Positions 40,270 through 50,639 of a DNA stretch of 64,000 nucleotides are shown here, piece after piece. Below the pieces are notes generated by a model that was not told where the DNA came from, made no database searches, and was given only the letters and a program-made list of their open reading frames with translations. How positions within the stretch are numbered: the first letter of the stretch is position 1; every line of letters begins with the position of its first letter. The stretch spans positions 1,183,001 through 1,247,000 of the forward strand of contig JAHDVF020001348.1 in assembly GCA_022606425.2 (NCBI GenBank). The letters are read 5' to 3'. This stretch comes from Lepidostoma basale. Its lineage: Eukaryota > Arthropoda > Insecta > Trichoptera > Lepidostomatidae. Position numbers and translations under genes: made by a program.

Positions 40270-41978
40270 CCGTAGAACGGGGATACTTTGCTCCAAAATT
40301 GGCTCCACATTTGTAAAAATTGTTTGCATTTTTCAAATACGAGTATTTGGATCTGGCTATAATATTTAAATGAATAAAAGAATTCTTGGCTTTTAACTGA
40401 GATGATTTGAATTATAAAAATGAGCAGTTAAGTCACGATTTTTAAATTTTTTCTTTTGAAGCAAAGAATGCATTGAAAGCGGGAAACTTTGCTCCATGAT
40501 TTCTTCAACTTAGATTCGCCTTTATTTCTTCCACAGAGCATTGTTTAACATTACGTTTTTAACATTTCTCCATCCAGAGATATACAAAGTTTAATAAATG
40601 CACAGTTTTAGCTATGAATCACATGTATTTTTATTGATATAAATTTTTAACGAGCTTTGATTATGCTTTATATTCGAAATTTTCTAAAAATATTATAATT
40701 TTAAATCCTATATGAGTACCTAATATAAAATCTTACCAATAATTATTAACAACACAATATTTAAATCACAATAAAATTAAAAATACAATAAAGAAATAGG
40801 TATAAACCCACTTTGGCGATAAAATGTAATAATATTTGTTAACATTATCTCAGTGCCCCACAATTGGTCCAATTCAGAAATGGAGAAAAATTCTTGTCTT
40901 GCAATTTTTTTTTGGTGGGCATATACACCCTTATACATACATCGTCCCATTTGTAAGCCATTTCATCTGCAGACTTTGGCCAACTCCAGCTTTGAATTGA
41001 CTTTTGCATGGCTGACACAACGGGACCTTTTTTTCTAATTTTGTTATGACACCCGGGAAAAGCTTTCCTTCGTAACTAAAAACAATATATCTGCCCACTC
41101 TCTCTCACTAACAATATCTCTCACAACAATATCTCTCACTAATGGTAGCAATTTGAAACCTGGGTTTTTCTGGACTTTTGGGGGCTCATTTTCCAAGTCA
41201 CTAAATCAAATTCTATTAATGGAAAACCATACTCTCCCATTAATATAATACACTCCGAGAAGTGGGTTTCTTCTTCCTCAGTAAATATTGACGGAAACCC
41301 AGGTCGAGACACTGTTTTTTCTTTCTTCGAAAGCCTTTATTCTATTTATAATTGTGCGTCTAGGTATTTTGAAATACTCAGAGGCTTTCCTTTGAGTCAA
41401 GACCCCGGATCTTTCAGCCAGGAGACATTCTTCCAACTTTTCTTGAGTATAAGCTCTATAATAACGGGAATCTGCTCTTTTTATATATGTTCTGAGCATG
41501 ATGATCTAAAATAAATACGAAAATGTATAATAAATTGTATATTAGGAAAACATTGCTCCTGGAGCAAAGTATCCCCAAAACTGGAGCAAAGTATCCCCGT
41601 TTTTTTAAATCTTAAATATCTCGGGAACTTTAATAGCGATCTAAAAATTATCATGTCCACTCTTATATTATAAAATATCCTTTCAAATTATATATCACTC
41701 ACCATGGTCTAACGACTAATGTCCAAGATGTAAACAGATTTTTCCAATGATTCCGCTGAGATTGCTACGAGGTTGTGGTTTATTTGACTGCTACTGTCCA
41801 AATGGCTTACCCTAGATAATTAATTCACACGGCAGTTGGTAGAGCAAGATTAGTGTTACCTGATAATATTTTTAGAATCTCTCAAATCTGAGGTGATTAC
41901 CGGCTGGACGAAATAGAAACTTTTTTTTAGTTTGGAGCAAAGTATCTCCCGTAGGACAAAAGTAACCCCTTTCTACGG
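40270..41978 (-). pseudogene. pogo-like DNA transposon, decayed
   Basis: Inverted ends CCGTAGAACGGGGATACTTT and CCGTAGAAAGGGGTTACTTT are flanked by TA (40268-40269, 41979-41980). The minus frame 41499-41278 reads MLRTYIKRADSRYYRAYTQE, EKLEECLLAERSGVLTQRKA and SEYFKIPRRTIINRIKAFEE, a pipsqueak-type helix-turn-helix as in pogo/CENP-B-like transposases. Weak fragments follow downstream (MGEYGFPLIEFDL near 41235). GGAGCAAAGTATCCC-type motifs repeat at both ends and at 41550-41600. Confidence 0.7.
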
Positions 41979-42362
41979 TATATATGAAGTTATCGTCATA
42001 TTTATTGGACCCTGTTCAATAATTGGTGCTATGCAGTGACCATTAAAACCTCTTACAGGTTCATCTAAAATCATTCAAATAGAACAAATATATATTATTT
42101 TAATAGTTAATCTAATAAATAAAATGCCGGCCTCTCATAATTTACTTACGGATTTTTAAGGAAAAATGCAAAAGTTAATTGTTTACAAAAAATGTAAGTT
42201 TTTAAAAAGAAAATAAATCCTTCCATCGGGCACTAGATTAACTATGAAAGTAATATTTTTTATTTTATTTGAATAATTTAAGATGAACCTGTAAGAAGTT
42301 ATAATGGTCACCGCATTATTGAATAGGGTCCAACAGATATGGCGACAACTTCATACACCTAT
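41979..42362. mobile_element. MITE with about 100-bp inverted arms, abutting the pogo-like element
   Basis: Left arm 41981-42081 (TATGAAGTTATCGTCATATT, TTACAGGTTCATCT) is inverted at 42262-42362. It starts where the pogo-like element ends. Confidence 0.75.
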
Positions 42363-42409
42363 AATTTTTTTTTTTTTTCAAATTTGGGTCGTATCAAGTT
42401 AAAACATGA

Positions 42410-42808
42410 CTAACTAACCATCACGCCATTTCCCAGGATGGATCGCCACAATGCTCTGTCCTGGCATATCTCTTAGGCTTCCTTTACATTCATACATCGT
42501 ACCATGCACGCACGTCGATTATTCCGACTTCGAATGTGACCGCCTTTTAGTAATTGATTAATTTGGTCATGCCATGTTTTCCTCGGTCGTCTTCGGCTTC
42601 TTTTTCCACTCACGCTGTTTGTGTACAACTTTTTAACCATTCTACTCTCGTCCATTCGTTCCGTATGTCCAAACCATCTCAGGGATCCTTTTTTAATTTT
42701 ATCCATGATGCAGTCATCTGCCTTACATTTCTTTCTTATTTCATCGTTCGGTATTCTATCATACAACGTTTTCCCGCACATTCTTCTTAGTGATCTCATT
42801 TCTACGAT
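42410..42808 (-). mobile_element. LINE family C (second subfamily), 3' fragment
   Basis: Minus frame MRSLRRMCGKTLYDRIPNDE, KKCKADDCIMDKIKKGSLRW and KRSRRRPRKTWHDQINQLLK, with CTAACTAACC at 42410 (short tail). Confidence 0.8.
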
Positions 42809-42873
42809 CATCACAACACGAAATTTCTTAATTGATTTGGAACGGATGCTCAATCTACGGGTAGTGAAATAAT

Positions 42874-43218
42874 TGTTATGTACCCACTAGAAAGCAGGCC
42901 CAAAAAATGTTATTAAGCATCTCTTTATCTGGTGTGGACTTCCTGTTCCCCCTAATCTATCGAAAAACAATATTATGTAAACATGCTGTGAATATGGACT
43001 TTGAAAGCTCAACGGAACTAATGCACTTTGAATGCAGCAAGGTCCAGGATATTATCTTAATGTTTCTTGATAACTCCTGCTTATAAATAGGGAATTTGCT
43101 GTATTTGTCACACACATTAATTTTGGAAACAAAGCTTGTAACACACATATTGTATATTTATATAATAAATCATCGAGATCCAGTCGATCGTGCATTTTCA
43201 TTTTGGAAGACCGTAACA
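42874..43218 (+). repeat. 5' LTR
   Basis: Starts TGTTATGTACCC and ends GACCGTAACA (TGTTA/TAACA inverted ends). Holds a TATAAATA box at 43082-43089 and AATAAA at 43164-43169, in the order expected for U3-R-U5. Confidence 0.95.
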
Positions 43219-43721
43219 TTAAAAATTTGGTGTCAGAAGTGCGATATCGGTTTCATCTCAACTAGCTGGTTAAGCCGCAATTATTAAGTTGACCGATTAA
43301 AAAGAATCTCGATCTTCGAAATCACGAATCAAAGAAGAGTTGCAGTTAAATAATAACTCCAAGAGTATCCATCTGTACCGGTTCAGGACCGAAAAAGAGG
43401 AAGCTGCCCCTGGAAATCTACAACTTGTCAACTCACTGGACCCTGTGGACCTGCAGAAGAAGACGGAAGACCCTCTCGAGGAAATCTCCATTGGACCTGC
43501 AGAAGAGGACTTGAGGCTGCAGATTCCCATCCATCCGGCTGGACCTGCATGCAGATTCAAGTAGAAGGAAGAACTCTCGTAGACGTTCCCCCTCCACCAC
43601 AGATGATGAACTTCATTATTTTATACTATATGTAAGTTATATTGTTTTAAATCCATTATTAATTGTCATCCATTTTTTTTTAAATCGTTTATCTATATTT
43701 TTATTTGCAATTTTTGTAATC
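43219..43721 (+). other. leader between 5' LTR and gag
   Basis: Includes purine-rich repeats such as GGACCTGCAGAAGA(A/G)GA. A 74-codon frame at 43340 shows no known motif and is treated as leader. Confidence 0.5.
43228..43241 (+). promoter_or_regulatory. candidate tRNA primer-binding site
   Basis: TGGTGTCAGAAGTG begins with the TGG complementary to a tRNA CCA end, nine bases after the LTR. I do not assign the tRNA. Confidence 0.5.
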
Positions 43722-44654
43722 ATGGCAGTCGAAAATGAAATTTCGTTACAATTTTTAAGTAAATTCATAAGTACATTTAACGGTGATCCTTGTGATCTTA
43801 GCTCATTTATAAAAAAATGTGATTATGCAATGAATTTAGCTTCAAAATTACAAAAGGACATAATTTTTAAATTTATTCAATCTCAAGTGACTGGTAAAGC
43901 TGATTTAATTACTTCTTGTAGAAGTTTACCCACATGGGACGATTATAAACAATTTCTAGAAGAAAATTTTAATGAATCTAAAAGTTTTGCACAGTACCTT
44001 TTAGAATTACAATCTTGTAAACAATCAAAAAGTGAATCTGTTATTAACTTCACGCAACGGATAGAAAAATGTTATTCCAATTTGTTGAGAACTACGCGAT
44101 CTGAAACATCGAACAGTGCAGAAATAATCGGAAAAATAGCTATGATTAAAGATATGGCATTGCAAGCGTTTTTATTGGGTATTTTACCGCAATACAGTAT
44201 AATTCTAAGGGCTAGAAACCCTAAGAATTTTGAAGAAGCATCTGCATTCGCAGTAAGCGAAGAAAACATTTTTAATTTATCGTCACAGCAACGTAATAAT
44301 AATAATAATAGTAATAATAAGCTCTGTTTTACGTGTAATAAAAAAGGACATGTTTCTGCTAACTGTTATCATAATAAGGATAAACGTATTAATCAAGTAA
44401 ATTCACAATATGATAAAAAATCTAACCAATTTAATAATACGGGGAATCATAATAATAAAGCGTATCAAAGTAATCAAGTTTCTAATAATGAAAATAATTA
44501 TTATAAAAATAATGATATATTAACATGTTTTTTTTGTAAAAAACCGGGACATTTTAAAAAGGATTGTATAAAATATAAAAAATTAATTGAAAATAAGAAC
44601 ACGGGAAATTTAAACTGTCAAAATTTTTCGTTGTTTGCCGAAACGAAGAATTAG
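43722..44654 (+). CDS. gag: gag, capsid and nucleocapsid protein of the gypsy-type element
   Basis: 310 codons, ATG at 43722 after an AT-rich leader. The N-terminal two thirds are a helical capsid-like region (LQFLSKFISTFNGDPCDLSS, ELQSCKQSKSESVINFTQRI). Two zinc knuckles follow: CFTCNKKGHVSANC at residues 202-215 and CFFCKKPGHFKKDC at 269-282, both C-x2-C-x4-H-x4-C, joined by an Asn-rich linker. Gag builds the particle and packages the RNA. The last 20 codons overlap the pol frame, with a TTTAAAC slip site, and the TAG stop is at 44652-44654. Confidence 0.9.
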   Translation: MAVENEISLQFLSKFISTFNGDPCDLSSFIKKCDYAMNLASKLQKDIIFKFIQSQVTGKADLITSCRSLPTWDDYKQFLEENFNESKSFAQYLLELQSCKQSKSESVINFTQRIEKCYSNLLRTTRSETSNSAEIIGKIAMIKDMALQAFLLGILPQYSIILRARNPKNFEEASAFAVSEENIFNLSSQQRNNNNNSNNKLCFTCNKKGHVSANCYHNKDKRINQVNSQYDKKSNQFNNTGNHNNKAYQSNQVSNNENNYYKNNDILTCFFCKKPGHFKKDCIKYKKLIENKNTGNLNCQNFSLFAETKN

Positions 44655-44674
44655 AACTCCCTTCAGGCAAAATA
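44597..44674 (+). promoter_or_regulatory. gag-pol overlap with -1 frameshift site UUUAAAC
   Basis: The pol frame opens after TAA at 44594-44596, so gag and pol overlap until 44654. Inside, TTTAAAC (44609-44615) sits in the gag frame as T-TTA-AAC, the classic X-XXY-YYZ heptamer. Slipping one base back continues as LSKFF into the protease. A short TTTCG/CGAAA hairpin (44626-44643) follows 10 bases downstream. Confidence 0.7.
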
Positions 44675-47600
44675 TTGAATAATTCTAATGGCGTGACCCC
44701 ATACGTACAAATTTATTTAAAAGAAAGTAAAAATAAAATTGTTAAACTGTTAATCGACACTGGCGCGGATATATCTGTGATAAATCCTATGGTGTTAGAT
44801 GGAAATATGAAGTATAATGAAAACGAAACGTGCAACATTCAAGGAATAAATTCGGAAAAATCAGTTCAGACTTTAGGAACGGTTATATTAAATATGAAAT
44901 TTAATGAAAAATGTATACCACATAAGATGCATTTGTTGCCTCGTGCGACAAATATCCATCACGATGGACTTATTGGTAGCGATTTTTTGAGACTCGTGAA
45001 TGCGAAAATAAATTACGGTAATAATACGTTATGTATTGGAAATATTTCTGTACCGATTTATTTTGATATGAAGTATTCAAAGGAAGAAAAAGAAAATTCT
45101 AAATTAGTTGCTATTGCTAACGCTCGTACAGAGACATTAGTGGAATTTAAAGTTCTAAATCCGGAGATTGGAGAAGGACTTGTGCCTGAGATAGAAATAT
45201 TCGAAGGTGTTTATTTATGTAAAAGCATAACAAAAGTGAATGCAAATAATAAAGCGATTACGTCTATTTTAAATACGACGGAAAGACCAGTAAAAATTAC
45301 GGAAATGAATTTATATTTAGAAGAATTTAATGAATCAGAAAGTAAAATGTTAGGAAATATTAATGAGACAAAAGATAAGTTAAAAAATAAAAAGGTGTAT
45401 TTGACGAATACGAGTAAAACAAATGATAGAAATGATTTGTTACGGAAATCTATAAGAACTGAACATTTGAATGAAGAAGAAGCACATTCTCTCATTTCAA
45501 TATGCGAGGATTTTAATGGTATATTCTATTTAGAAGGAGATAAACTTAGCCACACGGAGTCAGTTAGTCACGAGATAAGGACTACGAGTCAAAATCCAGT
45601 TCATGTCAAATCATATAGATACCCGGAGGTACATAAAAAAGAGGTCAAAGAGCAAATAGATAAAATGTTAGACCAAGGGATAATAAAACACTCTAGCTCA
45701 CCATGGTCTTCGCCCTTATGGGTAGTTCCTAAAAAGAAGGATGCTTCTGGAAAGGTCAAGTTCAGAATAGTCATTGATTATAGGAAGTTAAACGATATAA
45801 CGGTTGGCGATGCGTACAACTTGCCTAATATTACGGAAATTTTAGACCAATTAGGACATTCAAAGTATTTTACAACTTTAGATTTGGCTTCAGGTTTTCA
45901 TCAGATACCTATGAAACCAGAAGATGCGGATAAAACAGCATTTTCTACACCGACGGGACACTATCAATTTTCAAGGATGCCATTCGGGTTAAAAAATTCA
46001 CCTAGTACGTTCCAACGGTTAATGAACAATGTTTTATCAGGAATTCAAGGACTAAGATGTTTTGCTTATCTAGACGATATTGTTATATATGCCGACACGA
46101 TAGAAACTCATGAAATAAGACTTAAAGAAATTTTCAATAAATTAAAAATGCATAACTTGAAATTGCAACCAGACAAATGTGAATTTATGCGTCGCGAAGT
46201 AGCATATTTAGGACATGTTATTTCAGAACAAGGAGTTAAAGCTAATCCGGAAAAAATTAAAGTTATTGAAAATTACCCAGTTCCAAAAACAACCAAAGAC
46301 ATTAAAAGTTTCTTAGGGCTTGTAGGATTTTATAGACGTTTTATTAAAGATTTTAGTAAACATTCACAACCCTTAACGCAGTTGTTAAAAAAGGATATTC
46401 CCTTTATTTGGACTGAGAAACAACAAGAATCATTTGATATATTAAGAAATCACTTAACGTGTGAACCAATTTTACAGTACCCTGATTTTAGCAAACGGTT
46501 TAACGTAACGACTGATGCAAGTAATTTTGCTATTGGAGCAGTATTGTCTCAAGGTCCGATTTCAAAGGATTTACCTATAGCATTTGCATCAAGAACATTG
46601 AATAAAGCTGAATCAAATTATTCAACTACAGAACGCGAACTTTTAGCTATCATTTATGCAGTCAAACATTTCAGACCTTATCTTTACGGAGTGAAATTTA
46701 ATATAATCACTGACCACAGACCATTAACTTGGCTGTTTAACTGTAAAGATCCAGGATCACGACTAATTCGTTGGAGATTAAAATTAGAAGAGTATGATTA
46801 TGATATTATATATAAACCAGGTAGATTAAATTCTAATGCAGACGCATTATCAAGAATCGATCATAATCAAATATTACAATTTAAAATTAGTCCACAAAGC
46901 AACTCGTATGAAGAATTTATTAAATACCATTATACTAATAAGGACGTTATCGATAATGAAAATATATTTGAAACGGATGAAAGTCTATTAAAAAGAAAAG
47001 ATAATTTATGTAATGTTATTTCTAACCATAAGGAAATGTCTGAGCGAATAGCCTCAGAAGTAAGAAATAGAATCAATAATTACGATGAAATAAATAAAAG
47101 CAAAACGTGTATAGAAGATATTCTATCTTCGGAATTAGACAACGGATTCAAAGTTTATCACTTAATTATAAAAGAACGCTTTTGGGATAAACCTACGTAT
47201 ATAAACATATTCTATTCTTTCATGAAACTAAAAAATGTATTAACTTCACAAAAAGTAGAATCAATCTCCATTCCAAAGTTTGATAACGAAATGAATAATA
47301 TAAATTGGAATAAGGTAAAGTCAATACTACACTTTGTTTTTGCTAACTCAGATATTAAAATTACTATTTGTAATAATAAGATAATTAATCCAGATTCCGA
47401 ACTTATACCGGAATTAATTAAAGAAAATCATGATTCTCCCCATGCAGGACATTCAGGTTTTCATAGAACTTATAATAGATTGAAAGAAAGATTTTATTGG
47501 AAAAATATGAAGAATGATATAAAAAAATATATAAAGCAATGTGAATCGTGTCAAAGAAATAAAATTTCTCGTAAACGTAATATTATGCCTATGGAAATAA

Positions 47601-48457
47601 CTAGTACCGCAGAAAAACCCTTTTCAAAAATTGCAATGGATATAGTCGGTCCACTAACGTTATCCGAAAATGGAAACAAATACATTTTAACATTACAGGA
47701 CGACTTAACGAAATTTTCTCAAGCATTCGCAATACCGAATCATGAAGCAATAACTATTGCTAATCAATTAGTCAACAATTTTATATGCAATTTTGGAATA
47801 CCTAGTCAGGTTCTCACAGATCAAGGAAAGGATTTTACATCTAAAATTTTAAAGGAAGTAGCAAAATTATTTAAGTTTAAGCAGATCACGACGACAGCTT
47901 TTCACCCTGAATCAAATGGTGGGTTGGAGAGGAGTCATGCGACTCTGGCTGACTATTTAAAACACTATATTTCAGAAAAACAAACAGACTGGGATGAATG
48001 GATAAAATTAGCTATGTTCTCATATAATACAACGCCACACAGTAGTACTAAATACACCCCATACGAACTAGTATTCGGAGTAAAACCAGAACTTCCAACG
48101 TCGCTAACACAGAAACCAGAATTTAAGTACACTTATGATAACTACGTTGATAATCTTAAATTAAAGTTAAATAAATCACATGAAATTGCGCGTGAACATA
48201 TAATTAAAAATAAAATTAAATCGAAAGAAAATTTTGATAAAAAGGTACGAAGAAACGAAAAATTCCAAGTAAACGATTTAGTTTATTTAAAAAACGAATC
48301 AATAAAAAGTAATCATTCAAGGAAACTCTCACCTAATTATCAAGGACCGTATAAAATAATTAAAGTAAATTCGAATGTAAACTGTACGATAATGATAAAA
48401 AATAAAAAGGTTAAAGTACATTGTAACAGATTAAAAAAGGCGAATTTTGCAGATTGA
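44675..48457 (+). CDS. pol: pol: protease, reverse transcriptase, RNase H, integrase
   Basis: 1260 codons, intact, probably made as a Gag-Pol fusion by -1 frameshift; the apparent start at 44675 is a TTG, so an independent start is doubtful. Domains in order: aspartic protease LLIDTGADIS (catalytic D28); RT with LDLASGFHQIPM and YLDD at 465-468; RNase H TTDASNFAIGAVLSQ and FNIITDHRPLTW; integrase zinc-binding HDSPHAGH (H919, H926) with CESCQ; catalytic D989, D1049 and E1085, the last two with 35 residues between them; then a GPY-type C-terminal region (PNYQGPYKII). No chromodomain is seen. Domain order RT-RNase H-integrase is that of Ty3/gypsy (Metaviridae). All catalytic residues that I can check are present. 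Confidence 0.95.
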   Translation: MNNSNGVTPYVQIYLKESKNKIVKLLIDTGADISVINPMVLDGNMKYNENETCNIQGINSEKSVQTLGTVILNMKFNEKCIPHKMHLLPRATNIHHDGLIGSDFLRLVNAKINYGNNTLCIGNISVPIYFDMKYSKEEKENSKLVAIANARTETLVEFKVLNPEIGEGLVPEIEIFEGVYLCKSITKVNANNKAITSILNTTERPVKITEMNLYLEEFNESESKMLGNINETKDKLKNKKVYLTNTSKTNDRNDLLRKSIRTEHLNEEEAHSLISICEDFNGIFYLEGDKLSHTESVSHEIRTTSQNPVHVKSYRYPEVHKKEVKEQIDKMLDQGIIKHSSSPWSSPLWVVPKKKDASGKVKFRIVIDYRKLNDITVGDAYNLPNITEILDQLGHSKYFTTLDLASGFHQIPMKPEDADKTAFSTPTGHYQFSRMPFGLKNSPSTFQRLMNNVLSGIQGLRCFAYLDDIVIYADTIETHEIRLKEIFNKLKMHNLKLQPDKCEFMRREVAYLGHVISEQGVKANPEKIKVIENYPVPKTTKDIKSFLGLVGFYRRFIKDFSKHSQPLTQLLKKDIPFIWTEKQQESFDILRNHLTCEPILQYPDFSKRFNVTTDASNFAIGAVLSQGPISKDLPIAFASRTLNKAESNYSTTERELLAIIYAVKHFRPYLYGVKFNIITDHRPLTWLFNCKDPGSRLIRWRLKLEEYDYDIIYKPGRLNSNADALSRIDHNQILQFKISPQSNSYEEFIKYHYTNKDVIDNENIFETDESLLKRKDNLCNVISNHKEMSERIASEVRNRINNYDEINKSKTCIEDILSSELDNGFKVYHLIIKERFWDKPTYINIFYSFMKLKNVLTSQKVESISIPKFDNEMNNINWNKVKSILHFVFANSDIKITICNNKIINPDSELIPELIKENHDSPHAGHSGFHRTYNRLKERFYWKNMKNDIKKYIKQCESCQRNKISRKRNIMPMEITSTAEKPFSKIAMDIVGPLTLSENGNKYILTLQDDLTKFSQAFAIPNHEAITIANQLVNNFICNFGIPSQVLTDQGKDFTSKILKEVAKLFKFKQITTTAFHPESNGGLERSHATLADYLKHYISEKQTDWDEWIKLAMFSYNTTPHSSTKYTPYELVFGVKPELPTSLTQKPEFKYTYDNYVDNLKLKLNKSHEIAREHIIKNKIKSKENFDKKVRRNEKFQVNDLVYLKNESIKSNHSRKLSPNYQGPYKIIKVNSNVNCTIMIKNKKVKVHCNRLKKANFAD

Positions 48458-49748
48458 TGTAGATCGAATTTTGTTAAGGATTCAATTGTATACCGATTAC
48501 GTCATCAGCAGGAATTTACTAAGAACAGATGAATAAAGTTAAATTCACAGAGAATTATTGAAATTTAATTAAGAACATAGATATACAATAGAAGTTATTG
48601 ATAGCAAGTAAGAATGAAAATTTTTAATAGTAAACATTATTGTTTAATGGTTTTATTTGAAGAAGTTAGAATTAATTAAAATTATATGCGAAAACTAAGG
48701 ATTTGTGTAAAAGCAGTAATAACCATGATAATTATAATAATATTTAAATTTATGAACCAACTCTGAATATTTTGTCACAGTCAATCGCAGTATCTAACCA
48801 ATGAGATAAAATGTTTAAAGAAACTCTAGGCGAACAGTAAACTAGAAGAACATGAGGTTATAAATGATACGTTCAAAGGTCTTTTTGGAAATTTAGATGA
48901 TAACGAAGGACATGTGTACAATGACGCTACTAATAAATTAAATTCTGAGGATAAAGAATTTTGAACTGTTAAAATGAACAAATTCGAGTTTTAAAGATAA
49001 CAAAGACCAATGTTAAGGATATCTTAATTAGTTTAGATAAGAATAAACAAATATTCGACAAAATTTTGAAAGGTTGAAATTATATTATTTGAAAGTAAAT
49101 ATAAATTATGTTTAATTTAGAATTAAAACAAGATATTGAAAGGAACTAATGGATTTTAGGTTTTTGTAAACGACTTATACATAATTACATAATTTGAATA
49201 ATTTGTAACATTTGATGATAAAGTAATTGTCAAGACTGATAATAAATTGTATAACTAGTACAGTATACCAATTTGTGAAATATATTTGTTAATTGAACTT
49301 AATAATTTCCCTTGTAATTGTGAAATCAAAAATATAAATAACTTCAATGAAATTAGATGTTTAGCTAGAAAATTAAAAATTGTAATAGCTAATAACCAGA
49401 CAAAATAAATTAAAAGATTTATTCAATCAAAAATGTTATAAACAATTGTAAGCAACCATTACGTTTTCTTGTATTGTATAATGTTGTCAGTTCTGATATT
49501 TGTTAATTATAAGTAACATAATGTAAGAAATATTGAACAAAAGTTTAAGAAATGATGATTTAAGCCAATGTATGTGTATACCAGCCATAATGAATTGTTT
49601 AATATGTAAATCGAATGTAACTAGACAAAACGATATAGAAATAAATAATGACAAATCTCTTGAGGAGATATCACCAAGAAGAAGTGCAAGACTCTGAAAC
49701 GATATGAGATAAAAGCAAAAGGCCATTATCTCATCTTGTTTAGGGAGG
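48458..49748 (+). pseudogene. env-like remnant and untranslated region
   Basis: No long frame. A stretch at about 48872-48961 reads LFGNLDD followed by a helical segment, reminiscent of the region behind the fusion peptide in the F-like envelope of insect errantiviruses. It ends in TGA at 48962-48964, and further stops and shifts follow. If it is an env, it is dead. The purine tract AGGGAGG (49742-49748) abuts the 3' LTR and would prime plus-strand synthesis. Confidence 0.4.
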
Positions 49749-50093
49749 TGTTATGTACCCACTAGAAAGCAGGCCCAAAAAATGTTATTAAGCATCTCTT
49801 TATCTGGTGTGGACTTCCTGTTCCCCCTAATCTATCGAAAAACAATATTATGTAAACATGCTGTGAATATGGACTTTGAAAGCTCAACGGAACTAATGCA
49901 CTTTGAATGCAGCAAGGTCCAGGATATTATCTTAATGTTTCTTGATAACTCCTGCTTATAAATAGGGAATTTGCTGTATTTGTCACACACATTAATTTTG
50001 GAAACAAAGCTTGTAACACACATATTGTATATTTATATAATAAATCATCGAGATCCAGTCGATCGTGCATTTTCATTTTGGAAGACCGTAACA
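49749..50093 (+). repeat. 3' LTR
   Basis: Reads as identical to 42874-43218 over 345 bp and is followed by the target duplication TAAT. Confidence 0.95.
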
Positions 50094-50369
50094 TAATTTC
50101 CCATATTCACTTTCGCCCCTCGTGACAGTTTATAAGGGATGATAAATCAAAGAAGTAGACAATCGTTAATTCCTTATTATTAAGATATCATATTGAATTA
50201 TCCACACTTCCTACGACACGTGGCATATTTACGATCCCAAAATGTAACACATTTATTTGGATAAGATTATGACAAATTAATATATCGTGTTTTCGCATCG
50301 CATTAGGAATTATTTTTCCAATTGACTTATTTCTACAGGGTGTTTCGATACATTTATCACCAAATCATA

Positions 50370-50445
50370 CTGTTTTTTTCTTCCTTTGAGTTTGTTTTTC
50401 TCGGCACCTGTGACACCTTCTTCATCGGGAGAAAGATACAATCAC
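50370..50445 (-). repeat. hammerhead-like element, degenerate
   Basis: Minus strand CCGATGAAGAAGGTGTCACA, then GGTGCCGAGAAAAACAAACT, matches 11505-11645 but lacks GAAACATGT. Confidence 0.45.
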
Positions 50446-50639
50446 AACAAATCAAATCAAATCAGTATATAATCTCAACACACATTATAAATAATATTAA
50501 TGTTTAAGACATCTATTGAGTACAGGTAAAATAAAGAATTTGATGTGCCACAAGGATCCATCCAAGGACCACTGCTTTATATACTATTCTATACATTTTT
50601 CAAATCATATCAGTTATTATCTCAACAGACATTACAAAC

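Larger units (their letters stand above)
42874..50093 (+). mobile_element. complete Ty3/gypsy LTR retrotransposon, TSD TAAT
   Basis: A 7220-bp element with 345-bp LTRs that I read as identical, primer-site candidate, gag, pro-pol in the -1 frame, an env-like remnant and a purine tract. TAAT at 42870-42873 and 50094-50097 is the target duplication. Identical LTRs mean very recent insertion, because both copies derive from one template. The gag and pol frames are intact. Confidence 0.95.

Noticed and set aside
42957..43148. Identical 63-codon minus frame in both LTRs (also 49832-50023)
   Set aside because: It is duplicated only because the LTRs are copies; it crosses the TATA box and polyadenylation region and shows no protein motif.
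43340..43564. 74-codon frame between 5' LTR and gag as a gene
   Set aside because: It lies in the leader, consists of purine-rich repeats, and resembles no known accessory protein.
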